Positions 13,701 to 24,318 are shown, counted from the first letter of the stretch. The stretch is 64,000 nucleotides of DNA from Lichenostomus cassidix (GCA_008360975.2 CM039187.1:18939495-19003494); one strand, 5' to 3'. Translations and numbers: made by a program. The notes: a model not told the origin generated them from the sequence alone.

Positions 13701-16700
13701 CCCCAAAAGCCATGCTGTGGCAAATGAGTGGAGGGAGATTTGCTGCACACAACGTAACTATCTCTCAGGTGGTGTTTTACAAGAGAAAGAAGAGGAGAGT
13801 AAAGTAAGAAGGGAGAAGGGAGAGAGAGACCTTCAGGTTCTTAAAGAGCAATACCCTCTCTAATTGGTTCAGGGCTTTGGGCTGTTCCCCACTACTTAGC
13901 TCCAGTTTGTTGAGGAGACCTGAAGAAATCTGTGAAAGATAGGCAAATGCATGGTTTAAACAAAGCAAAAAAACCTAAAGAGAAGAATAACCTGGCAGAG
14001 TGCAAGGCTGCAGGGCAGACTCCTGGCATGCACAGCAAAGAGACAGTACAGGGTAACTGCACAGATCAGACACAAGACAGAGCATCACTGAACTGAGCTG
14101 GGAGCAGCCATCACTCAATAAGGGCAGCCTTCCTAAATTCAGTCACCTTCACTTTACACCTTCTGTACACAGACCATGACACAGCCTGATACCTGCTGTG
14201 TATTAGCCTGATCTCTTCTAGCTTTCCATAGGCCAGCCTACCATCATCACAAATCCTGTGACTTTTCTCCCACAGCAAGAAAAACATGCAGTCATTAGTT
14301 TACTATACAAGAAGTAAAGCCCTAAGCTTTATTAGGTTTCAGATTCCTACAACCAAGCATTCAGTCTCTCAAAACACTGCTATACTGGCTCTGAAATGTC
14401 TGTCTACCCCATGCTGTCCCTTTTCTCAACTCATGAAAATAAAAAGAGAGTGGAAATTATAAAGGGTATATTCAGCATTAACTTGAAAGGTGGTTATTTC
14501 TTCTCTCGCACTTTTTCCCCATCCTGTGGCTCTCAACAGCAGAATCTTTTACCTTTATTGACATTCTTCACATGGAAGATAAAGAATATAGAAGCATACA
14601 TGGAGTTCCTCAAGAGGACCTCCCTCCACCTAAGAAATTACTACATTAATAATCATATAAGGTCACATCATGGTATTTGAAATACTGAATCCAGCTCTAA
14701 AAACCTCACTGTATTGCTCAAAATGGTGGCATTGAACAAATCTGGAACTTCCACCCTCAGACAACTGTGCATTTAGGGAAAGGGAGATAAAAGACAGGTC
14801 TATGTTGATTTGGCTGCTAATAGAGATGGCATTGACCATGTGAACTAAGATTTTCACTTCAGAATGTTGTCCCATTTATAAGCCACCAAAGCTTTTTTCT
14901 ACAAAAGCCAATTTCATAATGCTTTCATGCTGTTTCACCAGCCTCAAAAAGTTTCCTTTCTACACAGGAGGAATGGGAAAAAAATATCCCAAGAGCTCAG
15001 TATTAGACTGAATGAATTAGTGAATGAAGAATGGTGAGAAAGAAGCTGGAGAAAGAGCAAAAGATAACAAATAACCAGACAATGTCACCATCAGGTCCCA
15101 GAACTTGCTGGGGTTTTCCTAGCCCACAGCAGCTGATGGCTGTTCCCAGAATCCAGACTGTCTCACTTAGGCAGCAGTATCATTAACAAGACTTGCTACT
15201 GGACTGTGTGGACTTAATCCCACAGAATTAATGAAGCTATGTCCGTTTATGCGGTTAAACATGCTCTTTCAGTGAACTAGGCACTTGTAGGAACGAAGAA
15301 ATACAAGTGTGAAAACAAAGAAAATAGAGATGAGCGCAAGCCCAAGACAGGAGCAGAACAGTTAACACAGTGCTGAGTCTTACCTTCTTCATGTTCGTTC
15401 CCATGTAGCTTTTAGGCTCTTCTTTAAACTGAGGCAACCTGAAATACAAAGAGCAAGCCAAATTACATAAGCTTGTATGGGTTAACAAGAAAGGGAAAGA
15501 AACAAGATAGTCTTTCCAGTCATGCTGCAGATACTAGGAAACCCAAAGTAGGTTTTCTTCACAAAGAGAGACTCTCCTAATTTCTTTTCCTGCCAAAATC
15601 TGCCAAGGGAAAAAACCCACACAAGTATAGATGAGAGGCGCTTTTCATGCTAGTACTACTAATGACTGCTTTTCTATATTGATTTTCCTGCCATGTAAAA
15701 ACCATTTGTTTTCTTTCAGTGTATGTTTCCAGCAGTTGACTAAATACATTTGATCAAAACATGTTCCTCTGATGCTGCTAAAAACAGCTGCTGAGCCAGT
15801 GTCATCCACACCAGGACTCTTGCAGTGTACATGTTATTACTAGTCATGGCAATTCTTCTCTTTGAATTTGTAGTAACCCCAGTAGGTATCCTGTGTTCTG
15901 CATCATATAAGCACAGTTGTAGTGCACAGCAGAGGTACATTTAAGCTGAATGTTTTGAGATAAGCTGTTCCCATCTCTGAATGAGGTAGACTGCTCCCAC
16001 CTGTCATTTGGTAAAATGATAATGTACACATCTCTACTACTCCACACTCCCTGCTCTCCTTTCTGTTCCTTTACTACAATTCTGTTTTTATTTGATGAGG
16101 GTATAGAAGCCTTGGAGCACAGTTTTGGCTGTTTCTTTTTCTGGAAAGCAAGATGGCTAAACCACCCTGGCAATCGCTGCCTTTGCCTTGCATCTCTATC
16201 CCAATGTCCACAGGCACAGATGGTGCTGGTGTCACCAAGCCTTATCAAGGAGGACAGAGAAGAGGATTACATGGCAAGTAATGAAAAAGCACCAAGTGCA
16301 TTTGGAGAAAATGTGGTCTCTCCTCTTTGAAGAGACTGATTCTGACTTTGCCCCACATTCATGCAGTGCACATGATGCAGGGCACAAAGAGAAGAAAAAA
16401 AACTGAGATCCCATTGGAACTATGTGGCAATGGTAAAAAAATAGGATGCAACTGTGTTTCAGAAGCTTCTCTTTTCTACTAAAAGTATATCTGCACCTGC
16501 ACATTTCCTTTTTACAATACCCAGAGAAAGTCCTTCACTATTTGGAGAAACAGTTTTGAAGTTAATTAACTTACTTGAGTTTAAAAGAGGTAATCTTATT
16601 TACCTGAAGGGTGCTGACAAGGGCAAAACATTTGTCCAAGACACACAATTTCAAGAGTTTAAAATTCTCTTTGATGTGTGAGATCGAAGCTCTCAGCTTG

Positions 16701-19700
16701 AAATCAACATGTGACTACTCAACACCCCTTTTATTCTCTCTGCTAAAGAGAGCTATATTTTTTAGACCACCTTTTTTTCAGTGAAGTTTGCATTCTCTGT
16801 CCTGAAACTGGTTCTCTATCCTAAAGCTCTTTATTACTTGGCTGTCCATCTCTCCTCAAAGGACACCTTAAACCAGGCAACCTTCCCTACCTCTGCCTCC
16901 CTGCAGTCTGACAGGGTCAGCCCTAGAGAACAGTGCCAAATCCTTCATCCCCTTCCACCTCTAAATAATGACCATTTTGGATGATTTTTCTGAGGGCCCT
17001 TAAGTGGAAGTGTGGAATCTTTCTGTCCTTAGAGGGCCATCTCGGCAATGCTGAGGCAAACACAAGCAGGTTTACCTTGTGAAGAGCAGCTGCACCATGT
17101 CGACCAGAGTGTGCTCTGCAGATTTTCTCAATAACTCTGCGAAGACAAAAACAAATAACACAGGTGTCATTACTCAGTGTGATATTATCAAGAGGCTTCT
17201 TCAAGCAGACTCCCCTCCGAGTCTTGTTTACAGAGATTACGGCAAATTTATTAAAACCAGGTCCAACCCCATGTTACTGCAAATGGTCACGGCATCACAC
17301 GGTGGCGCCACACAGCTGGGGAAAAGAGCAGTCCAAACTTGTGCAGCAAGCACTCAACAAATTTTCCATGAAGTTGTAGAAAGACACAATAATATAAAAC
17401 TCAGCAGCTTTCCATGGATGCATGCTCTACAACAGAACTAGTTAACGCTGAGGAAACCTGATCATTTCTTAAGCCAGAAGTATGAACAAACCTACCGCTG
17501 AGCCTCATTTCGAAGCATATGCGGAAACAGGACTGCATGATCTCACACACGGATTCATTGGTGAGGTGGGCTCCCACTGGGGTGAGCAGCAACGTCCTCA
17601 ACACCTGCAAAGAACAGCACCCATATGTACCACACTGCAACCATACTTGCATGCGCTCCCAAGAGGAGGTTGGTTTCCTCAAGAAAGACTCCCACGATCA
17701 GAAAACCTATGAAGGTTTCTCCTGGAGTCATTTCAAACTGAATGCTGTGCTCAAGAAGCCAATTAGGAGACAAGAATGATCTCCTGAACCACTTCTAAAA
17801 GAGGCTCGGTATGCTGCACGCTACCTAATATTTAAATTAAGGAACTAGCTATCTGCTCAGAAATACACAGACCAAAGAGGTACACAGTCCATAGGTTTGT
17901 CTCTACAAAGAATTTTTCTCAAAAATAAGTCTGAGAGCTCCATATTCTTAATTCACCCCCCCTCAAACACAGACCATGCATAAGGTGGGATTATCAACAC
18001 TACCACATTATCAAGTCCATAATTTTAAAATAATTTGAGCTTTTAATTATTTTCATTTGGAAAAGCTTTTACCACAGGTATATGAGCCATCTGTTTAAAA
18101 ATAAAGTCTGTCACTAAGCTCCTGCAGAGTCAAAACATTGCTCCCTCCTTTTCATCTCTATGTAACAGGATATGTTCCACAACAGGCAGCAACCATTATG
18201 GTAATTACCATTTCTCTCCACTTACCTGTAGGATTTTCATCAAGACAACCTCATCGCTCGCATGATCTGTGCCCACAAATCGGGCATGAGTGACAGCATC
18301 TGCCATGTTCTCCATCCCCTCCGCTGTGCCCTCATGGCTGGGATCTGAGAAACAGAATAAAAACACACATCAGGGAACAGCCACCTACAGCCTACCACCT
18401 CTGTGGGGAGACATCTACACGGAGATACTGTGTGGCCTTCAGCTTCCTCAATTTATGTGACTTGCAGTGAGTTGACTCTACAAGATCGAAACTCACCTCC
18501 CAGTAACAGAAAAGCTTTATAACTGGGAGTTTTCAGAAAGACTTTATAAAAAATCTACTTATATTTGCAAAAAGATTTAACCTAAAAAAGAAGATAATTA
18601 CAATTCTGTTGTTACTGGTTCTCTGTGTTTTAGATGTTAACTTCTAAGACTGCGTCCTGCTCCCTACAATACAGCACAATCAGCTGTTAAATGCATTCAG
18701 TGCCTCCTTGGGAATAAAGAAAAAACAGCTCTTAAACACAGGGAACCTAAAATTTACTCTCATGAGAAGAAAATGCCAGACAGGTTCCACTAAATTGAGA
18801 AGGGAAAATTGTGTCTTGTTCTACATCCCTCTCAAGGAACAAGAGCTGGGAAGGAATGGACCAGTAGCTTTCCCCAGAGAAAACAGCAGACAAACACAAT
18901 TCCAGTTTAGATACCAGAGTTGCAGGCCTCCCACTTCAATCATTCATCAAGGCTCCTTCTCTCCATTTCAGTCTCTTGCAGCTACAAACAATGGTGCAGT
19001 TGAGAGAATGCTTAGGATGAGATTGTTGCTAGTAACTGTATCTCGTGTTACATTACAGTGGTTTCAGAAAAGCTGCCTCTGGCTTTGATTTCATTCTCAC
19101 TTAAACAATATGGCACTGGGCAAAAATCTCAATTCCCTTCTACCCAAACAGTCATTAGGAAAGAAAAGACACCACGTAAACACTGGTTAATACCTCATTA
19201 ATTGGCAACGGGGCCTCTTTAACTCCAGCAAGAATGATGCTGACAGAGGAACCAAGCAAGACCTTGTATATTTTGCAGAGAAGTTTTGCAGATTCCCTCT
19301 TTGACTCCTGTAATGTTCACACCTAGGAAGGGCTAAGCCCCAGGTATTAAAGAAAGCTGCCCTTATTGTGGTCCAGAGACAACAGCCTCTACCACACTCT
19401 TATTCTTAGAGGCTGCAGGATAAGAAATTTCTCACAGTTGCAAAAAACGGAAATGGCATCAGTGTATTGCAGAATCCCATAGATCTGCATAGGAACAGCA
19501 CTTTGCCATTGCCATCTCTTACTCATCCCTATTAAGAACAGAACTTGCTTGCTTTTGACACTGTACACACACACACAGAGCAATCTTGCATAGTTTAGAG
19601 TGACTTCCTCTCCTGTTTGTCAGGAAAACCTCACTGAGCTATCAAGGAGTCTGTTCTAAAACCAATTGGTCACTTTTTACCTAGTTTAGCAGCACCATGC

Positions 19701-22700
19701 AACCAGACACAAAACTGGTGTCATTAGGTAAGAGGCCTGGCTGAAAAAAGCAGTCCTCTGCATACCTTCAATAATGGCTTATAATCCAGTCAGAAGCTAC
19801 TATTCTTCTACGAGAGGCAATAAAATTGGTCATAGGTTGGTGTCTCATGCACTCTTTCATGGAGGTAATAGCTTAAATCACCAATGGTGATGCAGGCTCA
19901 TTCTGAACTGTCTTAATTAAACTAAGCAAAGACCAGTAGTGTTACAAAGCCAGCACCTACATTAGCATTGTTGTTAACCAACCTCAATGACCACGGTGGA
20001 AAGCAGCCCAATGGGAATCAAGATGAAAAAGCAACTTGTTGCAGGAAAGCCTCCCACAGCAGATTTACTTCACTGTCACCTTTTTCAGTAGATGTGAGTT
20101 ACTCTAGGCTTAGGGATATACTTAGTTGTAGTTATGGATAAAAAGTCTGTGTGAAAAGAAAATGCAAGCAAGTTGTGCACATGCTTCTTTAACAGATCCA
20201 TGAGTGCTGCTTCGCTGTTCTAGCCCCTACCTTCCACACCTCTCTCCCAACACACATCACGCCTGACTACTTCAGTTCTGGCTCCCTGAAACAGCACTAC
20301 AAAGTCAGGTCCATTTATAAAGCCTCTTGAGTTCAATTAAAAGCACAGATACTTCTACTTTGCAGAAACAAGATACAAGAAAAAAAAAATCTTTGTTCCC
20401 TTGTGAGAAAACAATACAGAAAAGATGTGTCTATGCCTGCATAGAATTACTAACAAGAAGTTTGAGTGAGCACAATACCAGTTTGAAAATTGCCATCTAC
20501 AATGCAAAGATCTAGAGACCCCACCTAGATACACACCTTTCATACAGGGTGCAGTCTTACAACAGGTGGGCAAAAGAACAAACAGAAATGAGAAAATCCA
20601 GGTTCTGAGCCATTGAGGGAATTCAGGAAAGCCAGAAGCCTGCTCAGTAACACCTTTATTGGAACTAAAATAAATCACCAAGGACACAGAAAAGGTAGAG
20701 AGGAGAACAAGCTTTGAATGCCTTTAACAGCAAGCCCTCTCACTGAAGGCTGAGCAACAGCTACTTACTTACAGATACACAGTTTTCAGGAATATCAAGG
20801 AAAGCTAATTTTAGAAATGGAGCCAGAAGAGGCTATGGACAATAAAAAGAGCACATACCTTTTCTGAGGGAAATACAGAAAAAACCCAGTTCTGAAATTT
20901 AGCCACTAGTCTTCCTACAACTAAGGTTTGAGCTCATCAAGTAGGCTGACAGCTCGCTAGCTACTGCAAAACTGCTGAGCAACGAAATAACTAATCTGAG
21001 GGATAAAAATCAATGGGAGTTTAGTATTGCCACACAGTTTTCTAGTACTTTAAAAGTTATTGTGTAATTTATCAACTAAAACTCTTGTAGATGAAGTACT
21101 TAGAGCAGAGGATAATCACTGTGAGGCTAACTATTCCTGCTAAAACACACACATGGTGGATATCAAGTAATTTTATTTAACTGAGCTATGATTGAACATT
21201 ATACCATTAGTAATTTTGCAATTCAAACTCCTAGAGATTAGAAGTCCTAAAGCCTACTCAAGAATTATTATTTTCTAACTGATTTTAAAACATACCCCTC
21301 AGCAATACTGGCCTAAAAAGGAGACAGATAACCACCTTCTGACATGTGACAGAATAAAAAAACAATGAGGCTGCACAAGGATTAGCAATTAAATACTTTG
21401 GAAATGGGAAAAGAAAGCCATTTTAAACAAAGATATTTATCAGAGGACGTTGGCCCTTTCACTGCACTCTGGTTTTCGACCCAGTGTGTACAGCAAAAAC
21501 CAGCTACTCACAGAACAGACAGAACTGATGTCACTTTTTTTAAAGTGCTGGGTTCACCTGTCATTATGCAGCCCCAAAATACACTATGGATAACTGCCAC
21601 ACTGCAATTTCCCTACGATGGTCATGCCAGCTTCCTTCTCTCTTGTTCTGCATACATTGAAAGAGATTTGTACATTAAGAAGAGTTTTCAGCATTTCCTT
21701 TGTTTAGGCAAACGTAGGAAGACTTTAGATTACCTTTAGCCTCATATTACAAAAAGAAATTATAATACCAAAAAGCTTTCATTTAACAATGCAACCTAGC
21801 CAGATGTTCAGTCAGCACCACTAATCCCAGCCTAACTGGTATCTGGAGCAGCACAAAGGACAAGGCTGCTCTGAATGTCACCTGAAGCAACAACGAAGGT
21901 CTTGGATTGCAGGTTATGCCCCAGAAAAAAAAAGCCAAGCAGAGAGTCTTCCACAGTCTACTACAAAGACACACAATCACCAACAGTTACAGGGATGCAC
22001 TCTTACTGGAGTGACCCAATTTATATTCCAAACACCAAGTAGCTAGAGAAAGGCTACAAATTCTTAACCCCATTTTTTCCTGTTTCTGCCTCAAATCAAG
22101 CATTTGTAGTCAGTTGCCTGTGCAGACATTTGCCTGGACATGTGATAGAGATCATAAAAGCCCAGAAGAGTCGATCTCCCACTGTAATGCTGTAAGTCAT
22201 ATATTTTGCATTACTGCTTAATCCTTCAGAGGGACACGTTTTACAGGCTTAGTTTTTAAGATTTCTTTGTTGTCCTAGGAACTTATGATAATATGGCATC
22301 ATTCTAGTTATATTTTTGCCACTTAATTATATCAAATGCTACCCACTAACTGAAGTCTCCATACACTAGATTTTCATCCAACTTTTAAATTTTTTTCTGC
22401 AAGTCTCCATTTTTGCTCATTTTAGTTTTGCGTCTTTCCACAAAAGTGATTTGCACTGACATAAAGCCCTTTCTTTCTCTAACTGACTTCATGCTAACTC
22501 CAAAGAACTAAGTATTTAAAACAACAGTACCAAAAATTCAAAGTGCTCCCTTACAATGTAAAGGAGAAAAGAGAACTGAGAAATCTGAAGTCAGGGAGAA
22601 GGAAGACTGGTAAAATGATTTTCTTTAAGTGAGACTACATATGAGCAAACACAGATAACATGCTTTATAATTCATACAGGTATGATCAGAAAGTACTAAC

Positions 22701-23510
22701 AACTTAGACAGAAAAATCAAGCCTCACTAACAATGGGATGACACATCGATGGCACACAGAAAGCCAGCTAATGAGCTAAAAGCCAGCTGAGCCATGGGAA
22801 CTGGCCACAGGCACATTATTGGTCTTTCACAGATACAAAGGAGAATGTGCAAACTTGAAAGTTTGGGCAACAGCAAAACTGTCTCTGCCATGACTATTGT
22901 GGAAAGTGAAGAGTGAAGTGAAGGTACACCACTGGACAAGGTCAGGGATTAGGCAAAAAGTCATCCTCACTCTAGAGCAGAAATACTAAGTCCACAAAAA
23001 GTAAATCCTACTGTGGGCCTATATGTCACATCACTGTAATCCGAGCTGGTATTCTTCCCTCCCTGGCCCTTTTGCTCAGAGGGCATTAAAAAGTGGCTGT
23101 GACCAGCACAGTCCTGCAGCAGGCCCTAAGCACACCCAGCACTCAGGGCAGAGCAGAGGCTTTGGCTCCCTCTCCAGACACTGCTGTAGCACCATGAAAG
23201 ATCAGCCAGTAAGATATTAAGAAAAGGCAGATGCCGATTTCCCCAGTGTTGATGACAATTTTCTTATTTCCCCTATCTCCACATTAAAACTGCAAGCATG
23301 TATCCTAGCCAAAGACACAGCTCACAGAGATGCATTTGGCTGGCATTTTGGTAAATCCCAGGAAGTCACACAACATACCTATTAGTGCATATGAGAGGAA
23401 CTTATTCACAGAGGTGAGTGCCAATCCAGTTATGGGACCTGTAGTGTCTTCAGAACGGATTACTTCCAGAAAAGGCCGAAGAAAGACATTGGGTTCAATT
23501 TCAGATAGCT
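1688..23510 (-). CDS. GBF1: GBF1, ARF-GEF, internal 14 exons (partial gene)
   Basis: GBF1 is a large cytosolic guanine nucleotide exchange factor that loads GTP onto class I/II ARFs at the cis-Golgi and ER-Golgi intermediate compartment, driving COPI recruitment. Fourteen exons, listed separately, join with unbroken phase: 23379-23510, 18226-18344, 17496-17604, 17076-17136, 15384-15438, 8693-8828, 5905-6134, 5230-5398, 4833-5044, 4058-4156, 3450-3644, 2939-3125, 2324-2464, 1688-1776 (1934 nt). The product segment matches vertebrate GBF1 as I know it from about residue 55 to 699: DCB domain, basic/serine-rich linker, and HUS domain with its HUS box. The Sec7 catalytic domain and the HDS domains would follow left of the window; the first coding exons and promoter lie right of it. 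All splice sites are GT/AG and there is no internal stop. The paralogues BIG1/BIG2 are excluded by near-identity of long stretches to GBF1. Confidence 0.97.
2324..2464 (-). CDS. GBF1: GBF1 exon, variable pre-Sec7 linker (residues ~623-670)
   Basis: 141-bp exon with acceptor TTAACTTCTACAG and donor GTAATA. It keeps phase 1 on both sides, so it could be skipped without a frameshift. It reads [20 protein letters not shown] and ends [13 protein letters not shown]. Similarity to the mammalian linker is patchy: an ER..S(E/D)GK start, a GC..D pattern, and an acidic stretch. It is called from position, phase, splice sites and that partial match. It is the least conserved exon in the window and follows a long UG-rich tract in the transcript. 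Confidence 0.86.
2465..2550 (-). promoter_or_regulatory. UG-rich intronic tract before the variable linker exon
   Basis: On the plus strand this is A/C-rich (AAACAAACACAAAC and similar). In the GBF1 transcript it reads as UUUG/UGUUUG repeats running into the acceptor of the exon at 2324-2464. U/G-rich tracts at acceptors bind CELF- and ELAV-type proteins in general. No binding is shown here, and it may simply be a low-complexity repeat. Confidence 0.45.
2939..3125 (-). CDS. GBF1: GBF1 exon, end of HUS domain (residues ~561-623)
   Basis: 187-bp exon with acceptor TTATTTCCCAG and donor GTAAGA. It begins [20 protein letters not shown] and continues [18 protein letters not shown], both GBF1 signatures. 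It ends with a variable hydrophilic stretch [11 protein letters not shown] plus one base. The first half ends the ordered HUS helices; the second half enters the disordered region before Sec7. Confidence 0.96.
3409..3433 (-). promoter_or_regulatory. G-run cluster / potential G-quadruplex downstream of a weak 5' splice site
   Basis: On the minus strand this 25-nt stretch holds five runs of 5, 3, 4, 3 and 5 G separated by loops of only 1, 1, 2 and 1 bases. It lies at about +17 to +41 of the intron that begins at 3449 with the weak donor GTGCTG. Intronic G runs next to weak donors are a known class of splicing enhancer, bound by hnRNP H/F. A role here is inferred. Confidence 0.65.
3450..3644 (-). 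CDS. GBF1: GBF1 exon, HUS domain with HUS box (residues ~496-560)
   Basis: 195-bp exon, 65 codons, phase 0 at both ends, with acceptor GTTTCTGCCAG. It reads [20 protein letters not shown] and later [20 protein letters not shown], ending ELTKLLSK. The Asn-Tyr-Asp-Cys-Asp motif at 3498-3512 is the HUS box, the most conserved HUS motif across large ARF-GEFs, needed for DCB-HUS interaction in the family. The initial Met is internal, not a start codon. The donor is AAG|GTGCTG, a weak match to consensus, followed closely by a cluster of G runs (see findings). Confidence 0.98.
4058..4156 (-). CDS. GBF1: GBF1 exon, HUS domain (residues ~463-495)
   Basis: 99-bp exon of exactly 33 codons, with acceptor TTTCTTGTTCAG and donor GTGAGT. 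It reads [20 protein letters not shown] followed by [13 protein letters not shown]. It is phase 0 at both ends, so skipping it would keep the frame but delete a HUS helix pair. The sequence is near-identical to mammalian GBF1 as I recall it. Confidence 0.97.
4833..5044 (-). CDS. GBF1: GBF1 exon, HUS domain (residues ~392-462)
   Basis: 212-bp exon with acceptor CTTTTTCTTTTAG and donor GTGAGT. It completes a split Gly and reads [40 protein letters not shown], then the helix ending [11 protein letters not shown] in phase 0. This is the start of the HUS (homology upstream of Sec7) domain, a helical repeat region that contacts the DCB domain. The motif [13 protein letters not shown] is a good family signature. 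The intron before it is only 185 bp. Confidence 0.97.
5230..5398 (-). CDS. GBF1: GBF1 exon, linker to HUS (residues ~336-392)
   Basis: 169-bp exon with donor GTGAGA. It reads [20 protein letters not shown], then [20 protein letters not shown] and [16 protein letters not shown], plus one base. The second half is highly conserved in GBF1. The acceptor at 5399-5400 is the first AG after the pyrimidine tract and keeps phase 0, but it is weak: about 20 mostly non-pyrimidine bases separate tract and AG, and the base before AG is A. An in-frame AG 18 bases further in would remove six residues and give a start closer to the mammalian exon. The exact start is therefore less certain than the rest. Confidence 0.9.
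5905..6134 (-). CDS. GBF1: GBF1 exon, Ser/Thr-rich linker (residues ~259-335)
   Basis: The largest GBF1 exon in the window, 230 bp, with acceptor TTTCTCATCAG and donor GTACAT. It begins with two bases of a split Ala codon, continues [20 protein letters not shown] and the conserved block [20 protein letters not shown], and ends NQNQPELQ in phase 0. It is rich in Ser, Thr and acidic residues, with no predicted fold. This is the linker that carries many phosphorylation sites in GBF1 generally; no individual site is claimed here. Confidence 0.95.
6135..8692 (-). other. GBF1 intron, 2.56 kb
   Basis: Intron between the basic linker exon and the Ser/Thr-rich exon. It contains one CR1 fragment at about 8022-8340. 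The rest is AT-rich with no other recognised element or gene. Confidence 0.85.
8022..8340 (-). mobile_element. CR1 LINE 3' fragment
   Basis: The plus strand reads as the reverse complement of a CR1 3' end: AGAATCAATTAGGTTGGAAA, then a GATCATCAAGTCCAACC core, CCACCTCCCTGGGCAATCC, and the TCCTAATGTCCAACCTAAGC-like block (here TCTAATGTCCAACCTAAGCC). CR1 is the dominant LINE of birds; most copies are 5'-truncated as here. It has the same orientation as GBF1 and lies inside an intron. The 5' boundary, near 8340, is approximate. Confidence 0.9.
8693..8828 (-). CDS. GBF1: GBF1 exon, basic linker between DCB and HUS (residues ~214-259)
   Basis: 136-bp exon with acceptor TGATTTTCAG and donor GTAAGT. 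It reads [20 protein letters not shown], then [13 protein letters not shown], and ends in a less conserved SAGNAANTT tail plus one base. The dense Lys/Arg/Pro cluster is typical of GBF1 and predicted to be disordered. The tail differs from the mammalian version that I recall, as expected for a linker. The intron downstream contains a CR1 fragment. Confidence 0.96.
11231..11365 (+). repeat. T/G-rich low-complexity tract
   Basis: The plus strand is almost only T and G: TTGTTGTTGTGGTGGTGGTGG, then GGTTGGGTTTGGGTTTG, and TTTGTTTGTGTTG. It is the only large tract of this kind in this orientation; the similar tracts elsewhere are A/C-rich on the plus strand. Confidence 0.85.
11364..11391 (+). other. 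G-run cluster, potential G-quadruplex
   Basis: After the T/G-rich tract the plus strand carries GGGAGTGGAGGGG followed by TGGGGTGGGGGG: four runs of at least three G with short loops, which meets the usual quadruplex pattern. It is on the template strand of GBF1, so any structure would form in DNA (or an R-loop's displaced complement), not in the pre-mRNA. Confidence 0.6.
11537..11592 (+). repeat. 13-bp minisatellite, four perfect copies
   Basis: The unit TTTTGCTATCCCC occurs four times in a row without mismatch at 11537-11588, followed by a partial TTTT. Perfect copies suggest recent expansion or slippage. It is intronic. Confidence 0.97.
15384..15438 (-). CDS. GBF1: GBF1 exon, DCB end/linker start (residues ~195-213)
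   Basis: The smallest GBF1 exon here, 55 bp, with acceptor TTGTATTTCAG and donor GTAAGA. It supplies the last base of the split Arg codon and reads [18 protein letters not shown], ending in phase 0. It marks the transition from the DCB domain to the basic linker. The next exon lies 6555 bp downstream, the longest intron among the linked exons in this window. Confidence 0.95.
17076..17136 (-). CDS. GBF1: GBF1 exon, DCB domain (residues ~175-195)
   Basis: Short 61-bp exon with acceptor TGTCTTCGCAG and donor GTAAAC. It reads (E)[19 protein letters not shown](R), with split codons at both ends. The frame was confirmed because only this splice joins MRLSE to [10 protein letters not shown], as in the family. 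The segment closes the helical DCB core. It is too short to stand out as an open reading frame and was found by extending the splice phase. Confidence 0.95.
17496..17604 (-). CDS. GBF1: GBF1 exon, DCB domain (residues ~139-175)
   Basis: 109-bp exon with acceptor TTCTTTGCAG and donor GTAGGT. It begins in phase 0 with [20 protein letters not shown] and ends FEMRLS plus one base of a split Glu codon. The segment [16 protein letters not shown] is a conserved DCB helix pair shared by large ARF-GEFs. An open frame that reads on past the donor gives a false Gly in place of Glu; the splice restores the family residue. Confidence 0.96.
18226..18344 (-). CDS. GBF1: GBF1 exon, DCB domain (residues ~99-138)
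   Basis: 119-bp exon with acceptor TTTCTCAG and donor GTAAGT. It completes a split Asp codon, reads [20 protein letters not shown], and ends [11 protein letters not shown] in phase 0. It belongs to the DCB domain, in the surface typical of GBF1/Gea proteins. A His in [10 protein letters not shown] stands where I recall Pro in mammals. The intron upstream is 5034 bp and the one downstream is 621 bp. Confidence 0.96.
18345..23378 (-). other. GBF1 intron, 5.03 kb
   Basis: Ordinary AT-rich intron sequence. I recognise no exon, interspersed repeat or RNA gene. Confidence 0.75.
23379..23510 (-). CDS. GBF1: GBF1 exon, DCB domain (residues ~55-99)
   Basis: This is the most upstream GBF1 exon in the window, 132 bp. 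The acceptor is a T-rich tract ending in ACAG just above 23510; the donor is GTATGT below 23379. The exon begins with two bases of a split Glu codon, reads [20 protein letters not shown] and continues to FLSYALI, then gives one base to the next exon. This is part of the N-terminal dimerisation and cyclophilin-binding (DCB) domain, an all-helical domain that mediates dimerisation and HUS contacts. The split Glu requires an upstream exon ending in G, which I could not find to the right. The intron before this exon is therefore longer than 40 kb. Confidence 0.96.
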
Positions 23511-23647
23511 CTGTAAAATAAAAAGAATTTTTAAAAGAGAATTAGTCTTGATTCATTAGGATTCATTTCTACAGCAAGTTCCACCTCAGAGAGAAAGAAT
23601 CCTGCTCTAGGTTAGTTTCAGAAGGCTGGTGGGAAGGTCAGGGTTGC

Positions 23648-23651
<4 letters not shown>

Positions 23652-23692
<41 letters not shown>
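23652..23692 (+). repeat. (AC)n microsatellite, about 20 units
   Basis: An uninterrupted run of AC/CA dinucleotides, 41 bases, sits 142 bp upstream (in transcript sense) of the first GBF1 exon in the window. It reads as (GU)n in the pre-mRNA and is likely polymorphic. Confidence 0.98.
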
Positions 23693-23695
<3 letters not shown>

Positions 23696-24318
23696 GTATA
23701 TGTATGTATTTTGAAGGCAATGGCTTTACAATGGCTTGTAAAGTTCACTTTCTTACAATCTTCAAAACAGCTTTCTGGAGCCTTCTAAAATCTGATAGTA
23801 GGAACACTGTAAATGCCACAGAGGCCACCACTGCCTAAATTTATGCTTTAACTCATTGGCAGATTTAGACACATTTTCCTATTACTCTTGGAATTTTGTC
23901 ATCCCATTAAATATAAAGACCCTGTCGCACCTTCTGCCACCACTGTAACATCCTACTACAGGCAAAGCCTCATGCTAATCACATGCAGAGTACAAATGTA
24001 CAACCAGGTTCATTGGATCCCTTGCAGCTCTTTGCCTAAATACAAATTGCATTTCTGCAACACAAAATGTTTGCTCGGTAAAGACAGGAAATTCCCACAA
24101 GATAACCTAATTTAAAAACTCTTCTGTCTCGCTTTCAGAATACCTGCTTTGGCCAGCAAGGATCCCCTCTAAAGCTTCACTACAAGGCAGCAAATGCACT
24201 GAGCTGTTGAGCTGGAGAAAAAACAACTAACAAGCTTCCTGAACTTTCGAAGATGATCAAGGGACGCTTTGGGAATGAAAAACAAACACAGAAGAGAATA
24301 ACCAGAACTAGGGAAATT

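Larger units (their letters stand above)
8829..15383 (-). other. GBF1 intron, 6.56 kb
   Basis: No exon, RNA gene or interspersed repeat was recognised. Distinct features are a T/G-rich tract at 11231-11365, a G-run cluster at 11364-11391 and a four-copy 13-bp tandem repeat at 11537-11588. Confidence 0.8.
15439..18225 (-). other. GBF1 introns among DCB exons
   Basis: Three introns: 15439-17075 (1637 bp), 17137-17495 (359 bp) and 17605-18225 (621 bp). No repeats, RNA genes or additional exons are recognised in them. Confidence 0.8.

Noticed and set aside
13403..13807. 134-residue plus-strand open frame
   Set aside because: No family match, and a hydrophobic start that looks like chance; intronic.
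17401..17682. Single long exon reading through 17496 into FVHTSGLRN
   Set aside because: The read-through replaces the conserved Glu-Leu-Leu-Arg with Gly; the donor at 17495 and the 61-bp exon at 17076-17136 restore the GBF1 sequence.
18708..19088. 126-residue plus-strand open frame in a GBF1 intron
   Set aside because: No recognisable domain, no codon pattern, and antisense to the intron; probably chance.
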